NCBI GenBank assembly: GCA_947177225.1
Contig: CAMWTS010000005.1
Location: 19,050 to 83,049 of the forward strand
Length of the DNA stretch: 64,000 bases
From: an uncultured Alistipes sp.
GTDB taxonomy: Bacteria; Bacteroidota; Bacteroidia; Bacteroidales; Rikenellaceae
Direction of reading: 5' to 3'
The notes below the pieces were generated by a model. The model was not told where the DNA came from and searched no databases. It saw nothing but the letters and a program-made list of their open reading frames with translations. A program made the position numbers and the translations under genes. Numbering within the stretch: position 1 is the first letter of the stretch; each line of letters opens with the position of its first letter. Of the stretch, positions 17,656 to 27,087 are shown piece by piece.

Positions 17656-18195
17656 ATGGCTGTTAAAATTCGTTTGGCTCGTCATGGTAAGAAGGGTTAT
17701 GCCTTCTATCATATCGTTGCCGCAGATAGCAGAGCGCCACGTGATGGTAAATTCATCGAGAAGTTGGGTACATACAACCCCAACACGAATCCTGCTACGA
17801 TCGATTTGAAGTTCGACAGAGCTTTGGATTGGTTACTCAAAGGCGCACAACCTACGGATACTTGTCGAGCAATCCTCTCGTACAAGGGCGTATTGTATAA
17901 GAAACACCTTCTGGGCGGTGTAGCCAAGGGAGCATTCTCTGAGGCTGATGCCGAGGCCAAGTTCAACAAGTGGGCCGAGCAGAAAGAGGGTAAGATCGCA
18001 GCCAAGACCAACAAGCTGTCGAGCGACGCAGCTGCCGCCAAGAAGGCGCAGTTCGCAGCCGAGGTTAAGGTCAAGGAGGATCGTGCCGCCGCTATCGCCG
18101 AGAAGAAAGCAGCCGAGGCTGCCGCAGCAGTTGCCGCTGAGGCAGAGGCCGCAGAAGCACCGGCAGAGGAGGCTACGGAGGCAGCTGCCGAGTAG
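17656..18195 (+). CDS. rpsP: 30S ribosomal protein S16 with Ala/Glu-rich tail
   Basis: S16 is a 30S assembly protein. The start [20 protein letters not shown] and the following [19 protein letters not shown] are diagnostic. The core ends near residue 95. Residues 110-179 are a long tail rich in Ala, Glu and Lys, predicted helical and possibly coiled-coil. Such extensions are known in Bacteroidota S16. rimM follows 16 bp later, the conserved rpsP-rimM order. Confidence 0.97.
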   Translation: MAVKIRLARHGKKGYAFYHIVAADSRAPRDGKFIEKLGTYNPNTNPATIDLKFDRALDWLLKGAQPTDTCRAILSYKGVLYKKHLLGGVAKGAFSEADAEAKFNKWAEQKEGKIAAKTNKLSSDAAAAKKAQFAAEVKVKEDRAAAIAEKKAAEAAAAVAAEAEAAEAPAEEATEAAAE

Positions 18196-18211
18196 TTTTT
18201 TCAAAAAAGAG

Positions 18212-18706
18212 ATGTTGACGGTAGGACGCATAAACAAGCTCTTCGGAGTAGAGGGTGGCGTGAACATTACGCTCTACCCCACGTTCCCCGACAACTTCCG
18301 CACGACGGAACCGCTGTTTGTCGAGATCGACAAATTGGCGGTTCCGCTATTTTGTGCATCGTTCGAACGACGCGGGCAGACGGGCGCAATAGTATGTTTC
18401 GACGATATAGACACTCCGCGCCGCGCCGAAGAACTGCTCGGCCGCGAACTCATGATACCGTCGCCCGACCAGGAGCAGGACGACGATGAATTTTACATGG
18501 AAGATCTCATCGGATTCTCCGTCGAAGCCGGCGAGGCCAAGGGTGAACTGACCGATTATATAGACAGCGAAGCCAATCCGCTGTTCGAGGTGACGATCGA
18601 CGGAAACGAATATCTAATTCCTGCCGTCGAGGAGTTCATAGCACACATCGATTTTGAGGCACGCAATATCCGATTCGTGCTGCCTGAGGGTCTGCTCGAT
18701 CTGTAA
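18212..18706 (+). CDS. rimM: Ribosome maturation factor RimM
   Basis: RimM binds S19 and helps mature the 30S head. I start at the ATG at 18212 (MLTVGRINKLFGVEG), because the longer frame from 17948 overlaps rpsP out of frame. The family features are the VGRINKLFGVEG start, a middle EDLIGFSVE and a C-terminal NEYLIPAVEEFI...EARNIRFVLPEGL. Length 164 is normal. Confidence 0.93.
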   Translation: MLTVGRINKLFGVEGGVNITLYPTFPDNFRTTEPLFVEIDKLAVPLFCASFERRGQTGAIVCFDDIDTPRRAEELLGRELMIPSPDQEQDDDEFYMEDLIGFSVEAGEAKGELTDYIDSEANPLFEVTIDGNEYLIPAVEEFIAHIDFEARNIRFVLPEGLLDL

Positions 18707-18769
18707 CCAAAGAAGAGGGTCTCAAAAAAAACGTCCTCACATTATATCAGGAGGCGCAACACTCCTCCC

Positions 18770-19936
18770 CTATCGTCCAATCCATGTGGCACGATGCCAC
18801 AACTGCTCCAACAATCCGCGCTTGTGATGCGCAAGCCACCATCGGCAGAACATGCACTGCAACACCACCACTGCCATACCCAGAAGCAGGCTCATCGTGT
18901 GTCCTGAATAGCGATAGAGTCCGAATCCCCAACCGTAAAACAGCATGCCGCCAATGACCGACTGTCCGATATAGTTCGTCAGCGACATCTTGCCGTAGGG
19001 AGCAATCGCCATCAGCACACGACGGGCGCGCGTCAGATAGAACAGCAACACCACACCCGACACGATGATAAACATCATCGAGAGATTGCGCCACATGGAG
19101 AGCATAACCCGGGCAGAGTGCGCCACACACACATTGTCGATCACCTCGGGCAACCGTTCGCTCAGCGGATAGAGCAAAGCGAATGCCGCCGCAGACGAGA
19201 CCAGAATCGCCCGCCACTTTCGCAGGTTATCCCCCTCGTCATAAAACAGACGGCTCCGGCCTATCAATATTCCCACAACGAACAGCAACAGCGTCTGCGT
19301 CATTCGACCATGCTCTATGGCCCAAAGAAAGTTACACGGCAGACCATGTTCTATGCCGGCCGCGGCGACATCTATCAACGAACCGTCGATCTGCGCCGGC
19401 ATTATGGCCGCAAAGTGTGCACCCGATCCAAGCGACAGCGGTCGCAGCGATTCGTCCGACAGTCCCAATATCATATATACCAGTTCGACCGGTTGCAACA
19501 GCAGCACCGCGGCAATCCACCTCAACGCCCTGCTGCTCAGCCTAACCAGTGGCAGTACCACCAGCCCGCACACGGCATACAGAAAGAGTATGTCGCCATT
19601 ATAGAAGCACAAATCTACCAGCCCGAACATCATAAGAAGCACCATGCGCCACACGAATCTCGGCCGGAAATCCACGCCCCGCTGTGCCTGATTGTCATGC
19701 TGAATATACAGGCTCAGACCGAACAGCAGTGCGAATATGGCATACATCTTACCGGCGAGCAGGAAGAACAGCGTGTCCCACACCGCACGGTCTATGGCCG
19801 TGGGTTCGGGAAACATATAGAAATTCATGTGCTCGACGAAGTGTATCAAGACAATGCCGCCTATGGCTATGCCGCGCAGGACATCGGCCACATCGATACG
19901 GCTGTTGGGCAGTCCCGAAGGTGAATAACTGTACAT
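18770..19936 (-). CDS. DUF418-family membrane protein
   Basis: A 388-residue inner-membrane protein with about nine to ten hydrophobic segments. The N-terminal RIDVADVLRGIAIGGIVLIH and the C-terminal GKMSLTNYIGQS with a following W-G-FGLY region match the DUF418/YeiB family, whose function is not known. It converges with rimM and is divergent from mnmA. Confidence 0.85.
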   Translation of the reverse strand: MYSYSPSGLPNSRIDVADVLRGIAIGGIVLIHFVEHMNFYMFPEPTAIDRAVWDTLFFLLAGKMYAIFALLFGLSLYIQHDNQAQRGVDFRPRFVWRMVLLMMFGLVDLCFYNGDILFLYAVCGLVVLPLVRLSSRALRWIAAVLLLQPVELVYMILGLSDESLRPLSLGSGAHFAAIMPAQIDGSLIDVAAAGIEHGLPCNFLWAIEHGRMTQTLLLFVVGILIGRSRLFYDEGDNLRKWRAILVSSAAAFALLYPLSERLPEVIDNVCVAHSARVMLSMWRNLSMMFIIVSGVVLLFYLTRARRVLMAIAPYGKMSLTNYIGQSVIGGMLFYGWGFGLYRYSGHTMSLLLGMAVVVLQCMFCRWWLAHHKRGLLEQLWHRATWIGR

Positions 19937-20005
19937 GCAGTTGCGTATTAATCAATGTTTACCATGCAAATTTACGGAAAATTTCCGGCTGCGGCAATAT
20001 TTTGC

Positions 20006-20013
20006 TACCTTTG
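20006..20013 (+). promoter_or_regulatory. -7 box of mnmA
   Basis: TACCTTTG with a TTTC 20 bp upstream (19982-19985), one base off the -33 consensus. The predicted start is about 12 nt before the mnmA ATG, so the leader is very short. Confidence 0.6.
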
Positions 20014-20032
20014 CAAAAAATTTAATCGACTC

Positions 20033-21205
20033 ATGCGTATAGTAGTAGGTCTGTCGGGCGGCGTCGACTCGTCGGTGGCGGCATATATTCTCAAACAACA
20101 GGGACACGACGTAATAGGTCTGTTCATGCGCAACTGGCACGATACGACCGGCACACTCGAAGGCGACTGCCCCTGGTACGACGATCAGATGTTCGCCGAA
20201 CTGGTGGCCAAACGTCTCGACATACCGTTTCATTATGTCGACCTGTCGCAGGAGTACCGCGCACGCGTGGTCGAATACATGTTCGCGGAGTATGAACGCG
20301 GACGCACACCCAATCCCGACGTGCTGTGCAACAGGGAGATCAAGTTCGACGTATTTCTGAAAGAGGCTCTGAAACTCGGTGCCGAGGCCGTGGCCACAGG
20401 TCACTACTGTCGCCGCACGGAGAGCGTCGTCGACGGCCGCAAGGTCTATTCGCTGCTGGCCGGCAGCGATCCCAACAAGGATCAGAGCTACTTTCTGTGT
20501 CAGCTCTCGCAGGAGCAGCTCCGCTACGCAATGTTTCCCGTGGGCGAGATGCTCAAACCCGAAGTGCGGCGCATAGCCGAACAGCAGCACCTGGCAACGG
20601 CCAAGCGCAAGGATTCGCAGGGAATATGTTTCGTGGGCAAGGTCGATCTGCCCATATTCCTTCAACAGAAACTCGCCGCCAAGCAGGGAAACGTGCATGA
20701 AATATTGCCATCGTGCCGGCGTCTCGTGCGCGACATCTCTCCCGACGACTACAAGTCGCTTAGCGAGCCGTATGCCTTCACCGTGCGCGACGGCAAGAAG
20801 ATCGGAACGCACAACGGCGCACACTTCTACACCATAGGACAACGCAAAGGTTTGGGCATAGGCGGCCGCAAGGAGTCGCTGTTCGTGGTTGCCACCGACA
20901 TCGACCAGAACGTGATATACGTCGGCGAGGGTGACTCCCACCCGGCACTCTACCGCCGCGCATTGAAGATCCGCCCGGAAGAGGTGCACTGGATCGATCC
21001 TGAGGAGTCTATGCAAATCGGGCAGAGACGTCGTTACTCGGTTCGTATCCGCTATCGCCAGCCATTGCAGCAGGCCGAGCTCATAGCCGACACCGACGGA
21101 CTCTATATCCTTTTCGACGAGCCGCAGCGCGGCATAGCCGCCGGACAGTTCGCCGCATGGTACGACGGCGACCGACTCGTCGGCAGCGGCGTCATCGACA
21201 GATAA
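20033..21205 (+). CDS. mnmA: tRNA-specific 2-thiouridylase MnmA
   Basis: MnmA thiolates U34 in tRNA-Lys, -Glu and -Gln. I start at the ATG at 20033 because the PP-loop GLSGGVDSS then sits at residues 6-14 as usual, and the promoter excludes the upstream Met (19955). Catalytic cysteines appear in NPDVLCNREIKF (near residue 90) and SQGICFVGK (near 197). Length 390 is normal. Residues FMRNWHDTTG near 35 are typical of the family. Confidence 0.95.
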   Translation: MRIVVGLSGGVDSSVAAYILKQQGHDVIGLFMRNWHDTTGTLEGDCPWYDDQMFAELVAKRLDIPFHYVDLSQEYRARVVEYMFAEYERGRTPNPDVLCNREIKFDVFLKEALKLGAEAVATGHYCRRTESVVDGRKVYSLLAGSDPNKDQSYFLCQLSQEQLRYAMFPVGEMLKPEVRRIAEQQHLATAKRKDSQGICFVGKVDLPIFLQQKLAAKQGNVHEILPSCRRLVRDISPDDYKSLSEPYAFTVRDGKKIGTHNGAHFYTIGQRKGLGIGGRKESLFVVATDIDQNVIYVGEGDSHPALYRRALKIRPEEVHWIDPEESMQIGQRRRYSVRIRYRQPLQQAELIADTDGLYILFDEPQRGIAAGQFAAWYDGDRLVGSGVIDR

Positions 21206-21216
21206 TCGCGACGCAC

Positions 21217-22026
21217 ATGCGCACGGTAATTTCCATCGCCATTGTCATATATGCCGCCATTTCGGCAGCCGGAATTGCAGCACGGCAACCCTCAGGCATT
21301 GCCTACTACGATGCAGACCGGCTCTACGACACTCTGCCGTCGCTCTTCTACGACGACCGAGCCTACACTCCGCAAGGCAAATACAAATGGAACGGCAACC
21401 GCTATCTTCGCAAGATCGGAGGTATAGCCGCCGTCGTCGATTCGATGGCCCTGCCGGTAGTGGCTCTGTATGGAGTAGAGAACGAGCAGGTAGTGCGAGA
21501 TATAATCGACCGATGCGGCGAAGATTATTCCTACGTCCATCGCACACTCTCGACGCGCAACGGTTTGGATTTTGCATTGCTGTATTGGGGCGACAGGCTG
21601 TTCATCGATCGCGTGGAGAGCGGATTCGACTACATGGCGATCTACGGCAGCCTGGACAGCCGACGCATAGTGCTGATACTCTGCCGTTACTCGTCGGCAG
21701 CCGAACGCCTCGCCTCGAAAGAGGCGCAAGATGGCGACCGCACGGTAATAGTCATGGGACGCACCGACAATTTCGATACAAAAGGAGGTTTGTTTCGCGA
21801 TGCTACCGCAGCGGCCGAAACCGCCGGCATGGGCAATGCCCTGCTGTCGAACGGCTGGAAGATGCTCGACCGGGTGTTGACCGACACCGTCACCCGCGCC
21901 GAGGCATCGGTATATGCCCGGCAGTGGCTGCTCGACGAGCGCAACCGTCCGGCAGCTACATTTCGCGGCAGAAGATACGCCGGAGGCAGATCGGGACGTC
22001 TGCCCATATACATCTATATCCGCTAA
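21217..22026 (+). CDS. Secreted endonuclease/exonuclease/phosphatase-fold protein, probably inactive
   Basis: The start is the ATG at 21217, 11 bp after mnmA, giving 269 residues with a signal peptide. The framework follows Bacteroidota EEP-family proteins: a YNVENLFDT-like start, here YYDADRLYDT; then WN-RY--K; PVVALYGVEN near 80; GLDFALLY near 116; and a final strand. The catalytic positions look lost: the Asn-Glu metal motif at the start is DADR, the Asn-His-Trp region reads LCRYSS, GDFND reads GRTDNFD, and the final SDH reads SGR (near 258). EEP enzymes need these residues for hydrolysis, so I infer a pseudoenzyme or a very diverged enzyme. Confidence 0.7.
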   Translation: MRTVISIAIVIYAAISAAGIAARQPSGIAYYDADRLYDTLPSLFYDDRAYTPQGKYKWNGNRYLRKIGGIAAVVDSMALPVVALYGVENEQVVRDIIDRCGEDYSYVHRTLSTRNGLDFALLYWGDRLFIDRVESGFDYMAIYGSLDSRRIVLILCRYSSAAERLASKEAQDGDRTVIVMGRTDNFDTKGGLFRDATAAAETAGMGNALLSNGWKMLDRVLTDTVTRAEASVYARQWLLDERNRPAATFRGRRYAGGRSGRLPIYIYIR

Positions 22027-22029
22027 AAC

Positions 22030-22060
22030 TTTGGGATTTTATAAAAAAACGTTATCTTTG
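22030..22060 (+). promoter_or_regulatory. Promoter of ppdK
   Basis: TTTG (22030-22033), a 19-bp spacer and TATCTTTG (22053-22060). The leader to the ATG is about 65 nt. Confidence 0.72.
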
Positions 22061-22132
22061 TAGTTCGAAAAAATGCGAACAGATTGACTTAGAATATCAT
22101 TTATTTTTCAAATAACTAAAAACTAAACAATT

Positions 22133-24865
22133 ATGGCAGATGTAAAACGCGTCTACACCTTCGGTAACAAAGAGGCCGAGGGTAACGGCAAAATGCGAGA
22201 GCTGCTCGGAGGCAAGGGAGCCAACCTTGCCGAGATGAATCTTATCGGCATACCCGTGCCTCCCGGATTCACCATCACCACCGAGGTATGCACGGAGTAC
22301 TATTCTCACGGTCGCGAGAAGGTGATCGAGATGTTGCGCCCCGAGGTAGAGGCCGCAATGAAGAATATCGAGAACCTTACGGGTCGTAAGTTCGGCGACA
22401 AGGTGTTGCCGCTGCTGGTTTCGGTTCGTTCGGGTGCACGCGCATCTATGCCCGGTATGATGGATACTATCCTCAACCTCGGTATGAACGACGAGGCCGT
22501 GGAGGCTGTGGCCAAGCTGTCGGGCAATCCCCGTTTCGCATGGGACTCTTATCGCCGTTTCGTACAGATGTACGGCGACGTGGTACTCGGCATGAAGCCC
22601 GTATCGAAAGAGGATCACGATCCGTTCGAGGTATTGATCGACGCCCAGAAAGAGAAGCGCGGCGTGAAGATGGATACCGATCTGTCGACCGATGACTTGA
22701 AGGAGTTGGTTGCCAACTTCAAGAAGGCCATCAAGGAACAGACGGGTCAGGAGTTCCCCACCAATCCCTGGGATCAGCTCTGGGGCGCAATCTGCGCAGT
22801 ATTCGGTTCGTGGATGAACGAGCGTGCAATCCTCTACCGCAAGCTCAACAACATTCCTCAGGAGTGGGGTACGGCAGTATCGGTACAGGCCATGGTATTC
22901 GGTAACATGGGTGAGAACTCGGCTACCGGTGTGGCATTCTCGCGCGACGCAGCCACCGGCGAAAACATCTTCAACGGCGAGTACCTCATCAACGCTCAGG
23001 GCGAGGACGTGGTAGCCGGTATCCGCACTCCGCAGCAGATCACCATCGAGGGATCGCGCCGCTGGGCCAAGGCTCAGAACATATCGGAGGAGGATCGCAA
23101 GACGAAATATCCTTCGTTGGAGGAGGTAATGCCCGCAGTATATGGCGAGCTGAACGAGATACAGCACCACTTGGAGCAGTATTTCACCGACATGCAGGAC
23201 ATCGAGTTCACCATTCAGGACGGCAAGCTGTGGATGTTGCAGTGCCGCAACGGCAAGCGTACGGGTGCAGCCATGGTTAAGATCGCCATGGACATGCTGC
23301 GCGACGGTCTGATCGACGAGAAGACAGCCGTATTGCGCTGCGAACCGGCCAAGCTCGACGAGCTGCTCCACCCCGTATTCGACAAGGAGGCTATCAAAAA
23401 CGCCAAGGTCATCGTCAAGGGTCTGCCCGCATCGCCCGGTGCCGCTACCGGTCCGGTCGTATTCTTCGCAGACGACGCAGAGAAGCATCTGGCAGCAACT
23501 GGACAGAAGGCTATTCTGGTGCGTATCGAGACCTCGCCCGAGGACTTGAAGGGTATGCTCGACGCTGCCGGTATTCTTACCGCTCGCGGCGGTATGACCT
23601 CACACGCAGCCGTGGTTGCCCGCGGTATGGGCAAGTGCTGCGTATCGGGTGCCGGTGAGTTGGAGATCGACTACAAGGCGCGCACGATCAAAGTAGGCGG
23701 CTATACCATAAACGAGGGTGACTGGATTTCGCTCAACGGATCGACCGGTGAGGTTTATCTGGGTCAGGTAGCTACTCAGGAGGCCAACCTCGACGGCGAT
23801 TTCGGCAAGCTGATGGACCTGGCATCGAAGTATGCCACTCTGAAAGTACGTGCCAATGCCGACACGCCGCGCGATGCCAAGCAGGCATTCGCATTCGGTG
23901 CTCAGGGTATCGGTCTGTGCCGTACCGAGCACATGTTCTTCGAGGGTGACCGCATCAAGGCTATCCGCGAGATGATTCTGGCCGACGATGAGGCCGGTCG
24001 CCGTGTGGCTCTGTCGAAGCTGCTGCCCATGCAGCGTGGCGACTTCGAGGGTCTGTTCAAGGTGATGCAGGGTTATCCGGTGATCGTTCGTCTGCTGGAT
24101 CCGCCCTTGCACGAGTTCGTTCCTCACACCGAGAAAGAGCAGCGCGAGATGGCAGCCGAGATGAATATTCCTTTCGAGAAGGTCGTTGCCAAGGTCGAGT
24201 CTCTGCACGAGCAGAACCCGATGCTCGGTCACCGCGGTTGCCGTCTGGGCAATACCTATCCCGAAATCACCGAGATGCAGGCTCGCGCCATCATCGAGGC
24301 AGCAATGAATGTCAAGGCTGCCGGTACGCCCGTCAAGGTAGAGATCATGGTGCCGCTGGTAGGTAACCACAAGGAGTTGCGCTATCAGAAGAATGTTATC
24401 GATCAGACTGCCAACGCCGTATTCTCGGAGCGTAACGATCGCATCGACTACCTGGTAGGTACGATGATCGAGGTTCCGCGTGCGGCTGTGACAGCCAATC
24501 AGATCGCCGAGGTTGCCGAGTTCTTCTCGTTCGGTACCAACGACCTGACCCAGATGACGCTCGGTTTCTCACGCGACGATATCGGCAAGTTCCTGCCCGT
24601 ATACCTCGAAAAGAACATCTTGAAGAACGATCCGTTCAAGATCCTCGATCGCAACGGTGTCGGTCAGTTGATCCGCGAGGCAGTATTCAAGGGACGCTCG
24701 ACTCGTCCCGACTTGAAGTGCGGTATCTGCGGCGAGCACGGCGGCGAGCCCTCGTCGGTAGAGTTCTGCCACTTCGCAGGCCTGAACTACGTAAGTTGCT
24801 CGCCCTATCGTGTGCCCATCGCACGTCTGGCAGCCGCTCACGCAGCTCTCAGCGAGGATAAATAA
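22133..24865 (+). CDS. ppdK: Pyruvate phosphate dikinase
   Basis: This enzyme interconverts pyruvate, ATP and phosphate with phosphoenolpyruvate, AMP and pyrophosphate, a key step at the PEP-pyruvate node in anaerobic Bacteroidota. The order is: ATP-grasp domain (LLGGKGANLAEM near residue 25, RSGARASMPGMMDT near 104), the phosphohistidine swivel domain with GGMTSHAAVVARGMGK near 490, and the PEP/pyruvate TIM barrel with LCRTEHMFF near 596 and KCGICGEHGG near 862. Its 910 residues match the family. Codon use looks more biased than in the neighbours, as expected for an abundant protein. A strong terminator follows. Confidence 0.97.
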   Translation: MADVKRVYTFGNKEAEGNGKMRELLGGKGANLAEMNLIGIPVPPGFTITTEVCTEYYSHGREKVIEMLRPEVEAAMKNIENLTGRKFGDKVLPLLVSVRSGARASMPGMMDTILNLGMNDEAVEAVAKLSGNPRFAWDSYRRFVQMYGDVVLGMKPVSKEDHDPFEVLIDAQKEKRGVKMDTDLSTDDLKELVANFKKAIKEQTGQEFPTNPWDQLWGAICAVFGSWMNERAILYRKLNNIPQEWGTAVSVQAMVFGNMGENSATGVAFSRDAATGENIFNGEYLINAQGEDVVAGIRTPQQITIEGSRRWAKAQNISEEDRKTKYPSLEEVMPAVYGELNEIQHHLEQYFTDMQDIEFTIQDGKLWMLQCRNGKRTGAAMVKIAMDMLRDGLIDEKTAVLRCEPAKLDELLHPVFDKEAIKNAKVIVKGLPASPGAATGPVVFFADDAEKHLAATGQKAILVRIETSPEDLKGMLDAAGILTARGGMTSHAAVVARGMGKCCVSGAGELEIDYKARTIKVGGYTINEGDWISLNGSTGEVYLGQVATQEANLDGDFGKLMDLASKYATLKVRANADTPRDAKQAFAFGAQGIGLCRTEHMFFEGDRIKAIREMILADDEAGRRVALSKLLPMQRGDFEGLFKVMQGYPVIVRLLDPPLHEFVPHTEKEQREMAAEMNIPFEKVVAKVESLHEQNPMLGHRGCRLGNTYPEITEMQARAIIEAAMNVKAAGTPVKVEIMVPLVGNHKELRYQKNVIDQTANAVFSERNDRIDYLVGTMIEVPRAAVTANQIAEVAEFFSFGTNDLTQMTLGFSRDDIGKFLPVYLEKNILKNDPFKILDRNGVGQLIREAVFKGRSTRPDLKCGICGEHGGEPSSVEFCHFAGLNYVSCSPYRVPIARLAAAHAALSEDK

Positions 24866-24885
24866 TCTCCGCAAGGAGATAATTC

Positions 24886-24920
24886 AGACAGTCCGGACGA
24901 CAGTTCGGACTGTTTTTTTT
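24886..24920 (+). terminator. Intrinsic terminator of ppdK
   Basis: An 8-bp stem ACAGTCCG/CGGACTGT (24888-24895 with 24906-24913) with a 10-nt loop followed by eight Ts. Confidence 0.88.
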
Positions 24921-24954
24921 ATCCCCGAACCTTGCCGCAGAAAGAGAGTTTTGA

Positions 24955-24962
24955 TAACTTTG
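24955..24962 (+). promoter_or_regulatory. -7 box of the 24989 outer-membrane protein gene
   Basis: TAACTTTG with CTTG 20 bp upstream (24931-24934). The leader is about 20 nt. Confidence 0.55.
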
Positions 24963-24988
24963 TATGCAAATCATCAATGCTCGATACC

Positions 24989-25474
24989 ATGAAACGATAT
25001 ATTGCGATATTGGCCGCACTGATATGCACGATCGCCTCTTGCCACTACGCCGCAGCCCAAGACAAGGGACGGCTCAGTCTCGGCATGCGCATGGCAGGAT
25101 ATACGCGAGCCAAAGCGTTTGCACTTGGCATCTACGGCAACTACGGCCTGACACGCTGGCTCGACATAGAGCCGGGTGTCAACATCATGTGCAAGGAGCT
25201 TAGCTCGGTAGACATCTATTGCGACCTTCATGTGATTCTCGAACTGACAACCAAAAGTTACATCTACCCTATCGTCGGCATCAGCATTAATCAGATCGGC
25301 TCCAAAAGCCAAAACAGCGAGGGGTGGTCGTTCGCCGGAGCGCTCGGTGCCGGATTCAACTATCGCCTCAACCACCGATGGACAACCTCCGCTCAATGCA
25401 AATGGCTGTCACAAACAGCCGCCAATCACCGCAATCCCGTGGTGTTGTCGCTCGGCATAGAGTATATGTTTTAG
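24989..25474 (+). CDS. Small outer-membrane beta-barrel-like protein
   Basis: I start at the ATG at 24989, the first Met after the -7 box that leads straight into a signal peptide. The mature part begins after HYAAAQ. The 161-residue product shows alternating hydrophobic/polar strands, Gly-Tyr-rich turns and a terminal SLGIEYMF ending in Phe, the usual C-terminal signature of outer-membrane barrels. A six- to eight-strand barrel is likely. No substrate can be suggested. Confidence 0.72.
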   Translation: MKRYIAILAALICTIASCHYAAAQDKGRLSLGMRMAGYTRAKAFALGIYGNYGLTRWLDIEPGVNIMCKELSSVDIYCDLHVILELTTKSYIYPIVGISINQIGSKSQNSEGWSFAGALGAGFNYRLNHRWTTSAQCKWLSQTAANHRNPVVLSLGIEYMF

Positions 25475-25784
25475 AGAGACATTATCAAGCCAGCCTGGGG
25501 CTGACCTGGACTTCATCTGCGGGCTCTCACACAAACCCAGCCTATTCGACTCTCCGATACACAGCCGCAATAAATCGGCACCGGCTTCTCGCTCGAAATG
25601 ACAAGACCTCAGATTTGTCATGCTTAACGAAGCTGTGCGAGATGAAGCATATGGGAAAAACGCAGCCTGCGACATATCGAGTGCGGAGAGACATGACAAT
25701 GGAAATAGTCGCGCACAGATGTTTCGCTGGTGCTCAACATGACAAGACAATGGGAACCACCCCTTCATTGTTCCGGCATAAAAG
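25475..25784. repeat. Intergenic stretch built of dispersed repeat words
   Basis: No gene seen. It contains GGCTTCTCGCTCGAAATGAC, and later CACAGATGTTTCGC and GCTCAACATGACAAG, which recur in variant form at 59780-60120. They belong to the degenerate intergenic repeats seen in many Bacteroidota. Confidence 0.5.
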
Positions 25785-25822
25785 AGGCGCGAATAGGCTA
25801 TACATCATGCCTATCCGCGCCT
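25785..25822 (-). terminator. Hairpin terminator of the 25877 gene
   Basis: A 14-bp stem (25785-25798 with 25809-25822). One position is an A-C mismatch on the plus strand but a G-U pair on the minus strand, which supports minus-strand use. It is followed there by CTTTTATG. Confidence 0.7.
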
Positions 25823-25876
25823 ATGATTGAGGTGACGCTAACAACCTCTTTTCTCAGAAAAGAGAAAGATTTTTCG

Positions 25877-26356
25877 TTAAAAATGGTATGCCACTGCCAA
25901 ACCGAAATTCCAGAATCCGGGAGTGAAGAAACCGCTCTTGCTACCACCTGCGACAGCACCTACGACCGGACGATAATCGACGTCGATCGAGATCGGGGTA
26001 TTCTTGAACAGACAGCCGAACGAGCATGAACCGGCAACACCAACCAAAAAACCTGCGTTACCGAAATGATATGCGCCGACAGTAGCACCGACACCGGCAT
26101 TCAGATGCCATGTGCATGTACGGGGAGTCCAATCCCACTCGCAGCAACGCCAGTTATATATACCCGTCAGAGCAATACCGTCGTAGTTGGGTACCGACAA
26201 GGTGAACTGCAAATAGTTCTCCGAGCTGAGGTTGTAATCGAACAACAACTCGACACTACCGCCGAAACGGAGTCCGGCCGCATACTTTGTATCTTGTGCC
26301 TTGGCGGCAGTAGCTACGGCAAAGCACATCACAACAGCAACAATAAACTTTTTCAT
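25877..26356 (-). CDS. Small outer-membrane protein, Cys-containing
   Basis: A 159-residue protein with a signal peptide ending near KAQ (residue 21). The mature part has Gly-rich beta strands and ends NFGLAVAYHF, a C-terminal aromatic typical of barrels. It carries several cysteines in the middle (WRCCEWDW, RTCTW, SCSFGCLF), unusual for this type and perhaps forming disulphides. Upstream a TAATTTTG box (26390-26383) with TTTG 18 bp away could be its promoter. It may be a distant paralogue of 24989-25474. Function unknown. Confidence 0.72.
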   Translation of the reverse strand: MKKFIVAVVMCFAVATAAKAQDTKYAAGLRFGGSVELLFDYNLSSENYLQFTLSVPNYDGIALTGIYNWRCCEWDWTPRTCTWHLNAGVGATVGAYHFGNAGFLVGVAGSCSFGCLFKNTPISIDVDYRPVVGAVAGGSKSGFFTPGFWNFGLAVAYHF

Positions 26357-26507
26357 AAGTCGTATTTTAATATGGTTACTACAAAATTAATATAATTAGT
26401 TAAAAAGCAAACTTATCCGTCAAACAAATCAACCAACGGACGGATTGTTATAACGAAACCCGGCCATGCGTGGGATTATTCAGACAAGATTCATGCAAAA
26501 CGGGAAA

Positions 26508-27056
26508 TCATCGCTTGGTCTTATACGTGCAGCGATAAATGCCCTTTGCCAACTTATAGAGCTTGTTTTTTATAAGATTGCGACGCAGCGGCGAGAGATG
26601 ATCGGTAAAGACCTTGCCTTCGATATGATCGTACTCGTGCTGAATCACACGTGCTGGACGTCCGTCGAACTCCTCGTCGTGCTCGACGAAATTCTCATCG
26701 AGATAACGCATGCGGATCTTCACCGGACGACGCACGTTCTCGTGAAGTCCCGGCAACGAGAGACAACCCTCCTCGAACAGATCGGTCTGCTCCGAGTGTT
26801 CATAGATAACCGGATTGACGAAGACGCGACGGTAATCGGCAAGCGACGGATCCTCCTCGCCCCACGGCGTACAGTCGACGATGAACATGCGAATGTTTTT
26901 ACCGATCTGCGGTGCTGCCAGACCGACACCTTCGGCCTCACCCAGCGTCAGAAACATATCTTCGACGAGTTTGTCGAAATCGGGATAATCCTTGTCTATG
27001 TCGATCGACTCGTTGCGCAGAGTCTGCGAACCGTAAATAACTATCGGGTAAATCAT
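26508..27056 (-). CDS. def: Peptide deformylase
   Basis: Removes the N-formyl group from nascent proteins, using Fe2+/Zn2+. All three motifs are present: GVGLAAPQIG near residue 41, EEGCLSLPG near 97 (metal Cys) and QHEYDHIEG near 140 (HExxH). Length 182 is normal. It is downstream of glyS-ruvX on the same strand, 31 bp after ruvX. Confidence 0.96.
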   Translation of the reverse strand: MIYPIVIYGSQTLRNESIDIDKDYPDFDKLVEDMFLTLGEAEGVGLAAPQIGKNIRMFIVDCTPWGEEDPSLADYRRVFVNPVIYEHSEQTDLFEEGCLSLPGLHENVRRPVKIRMRYLDENFVEHDEEFDGRPARVIQHEYDHIEGKVFTDHLSPLRRNLIKNKLYKLAKGIYRCTYKTKR

Positions 27057-27087
27057 AATTATGTAGTTTACAATCTAAATACATGAA

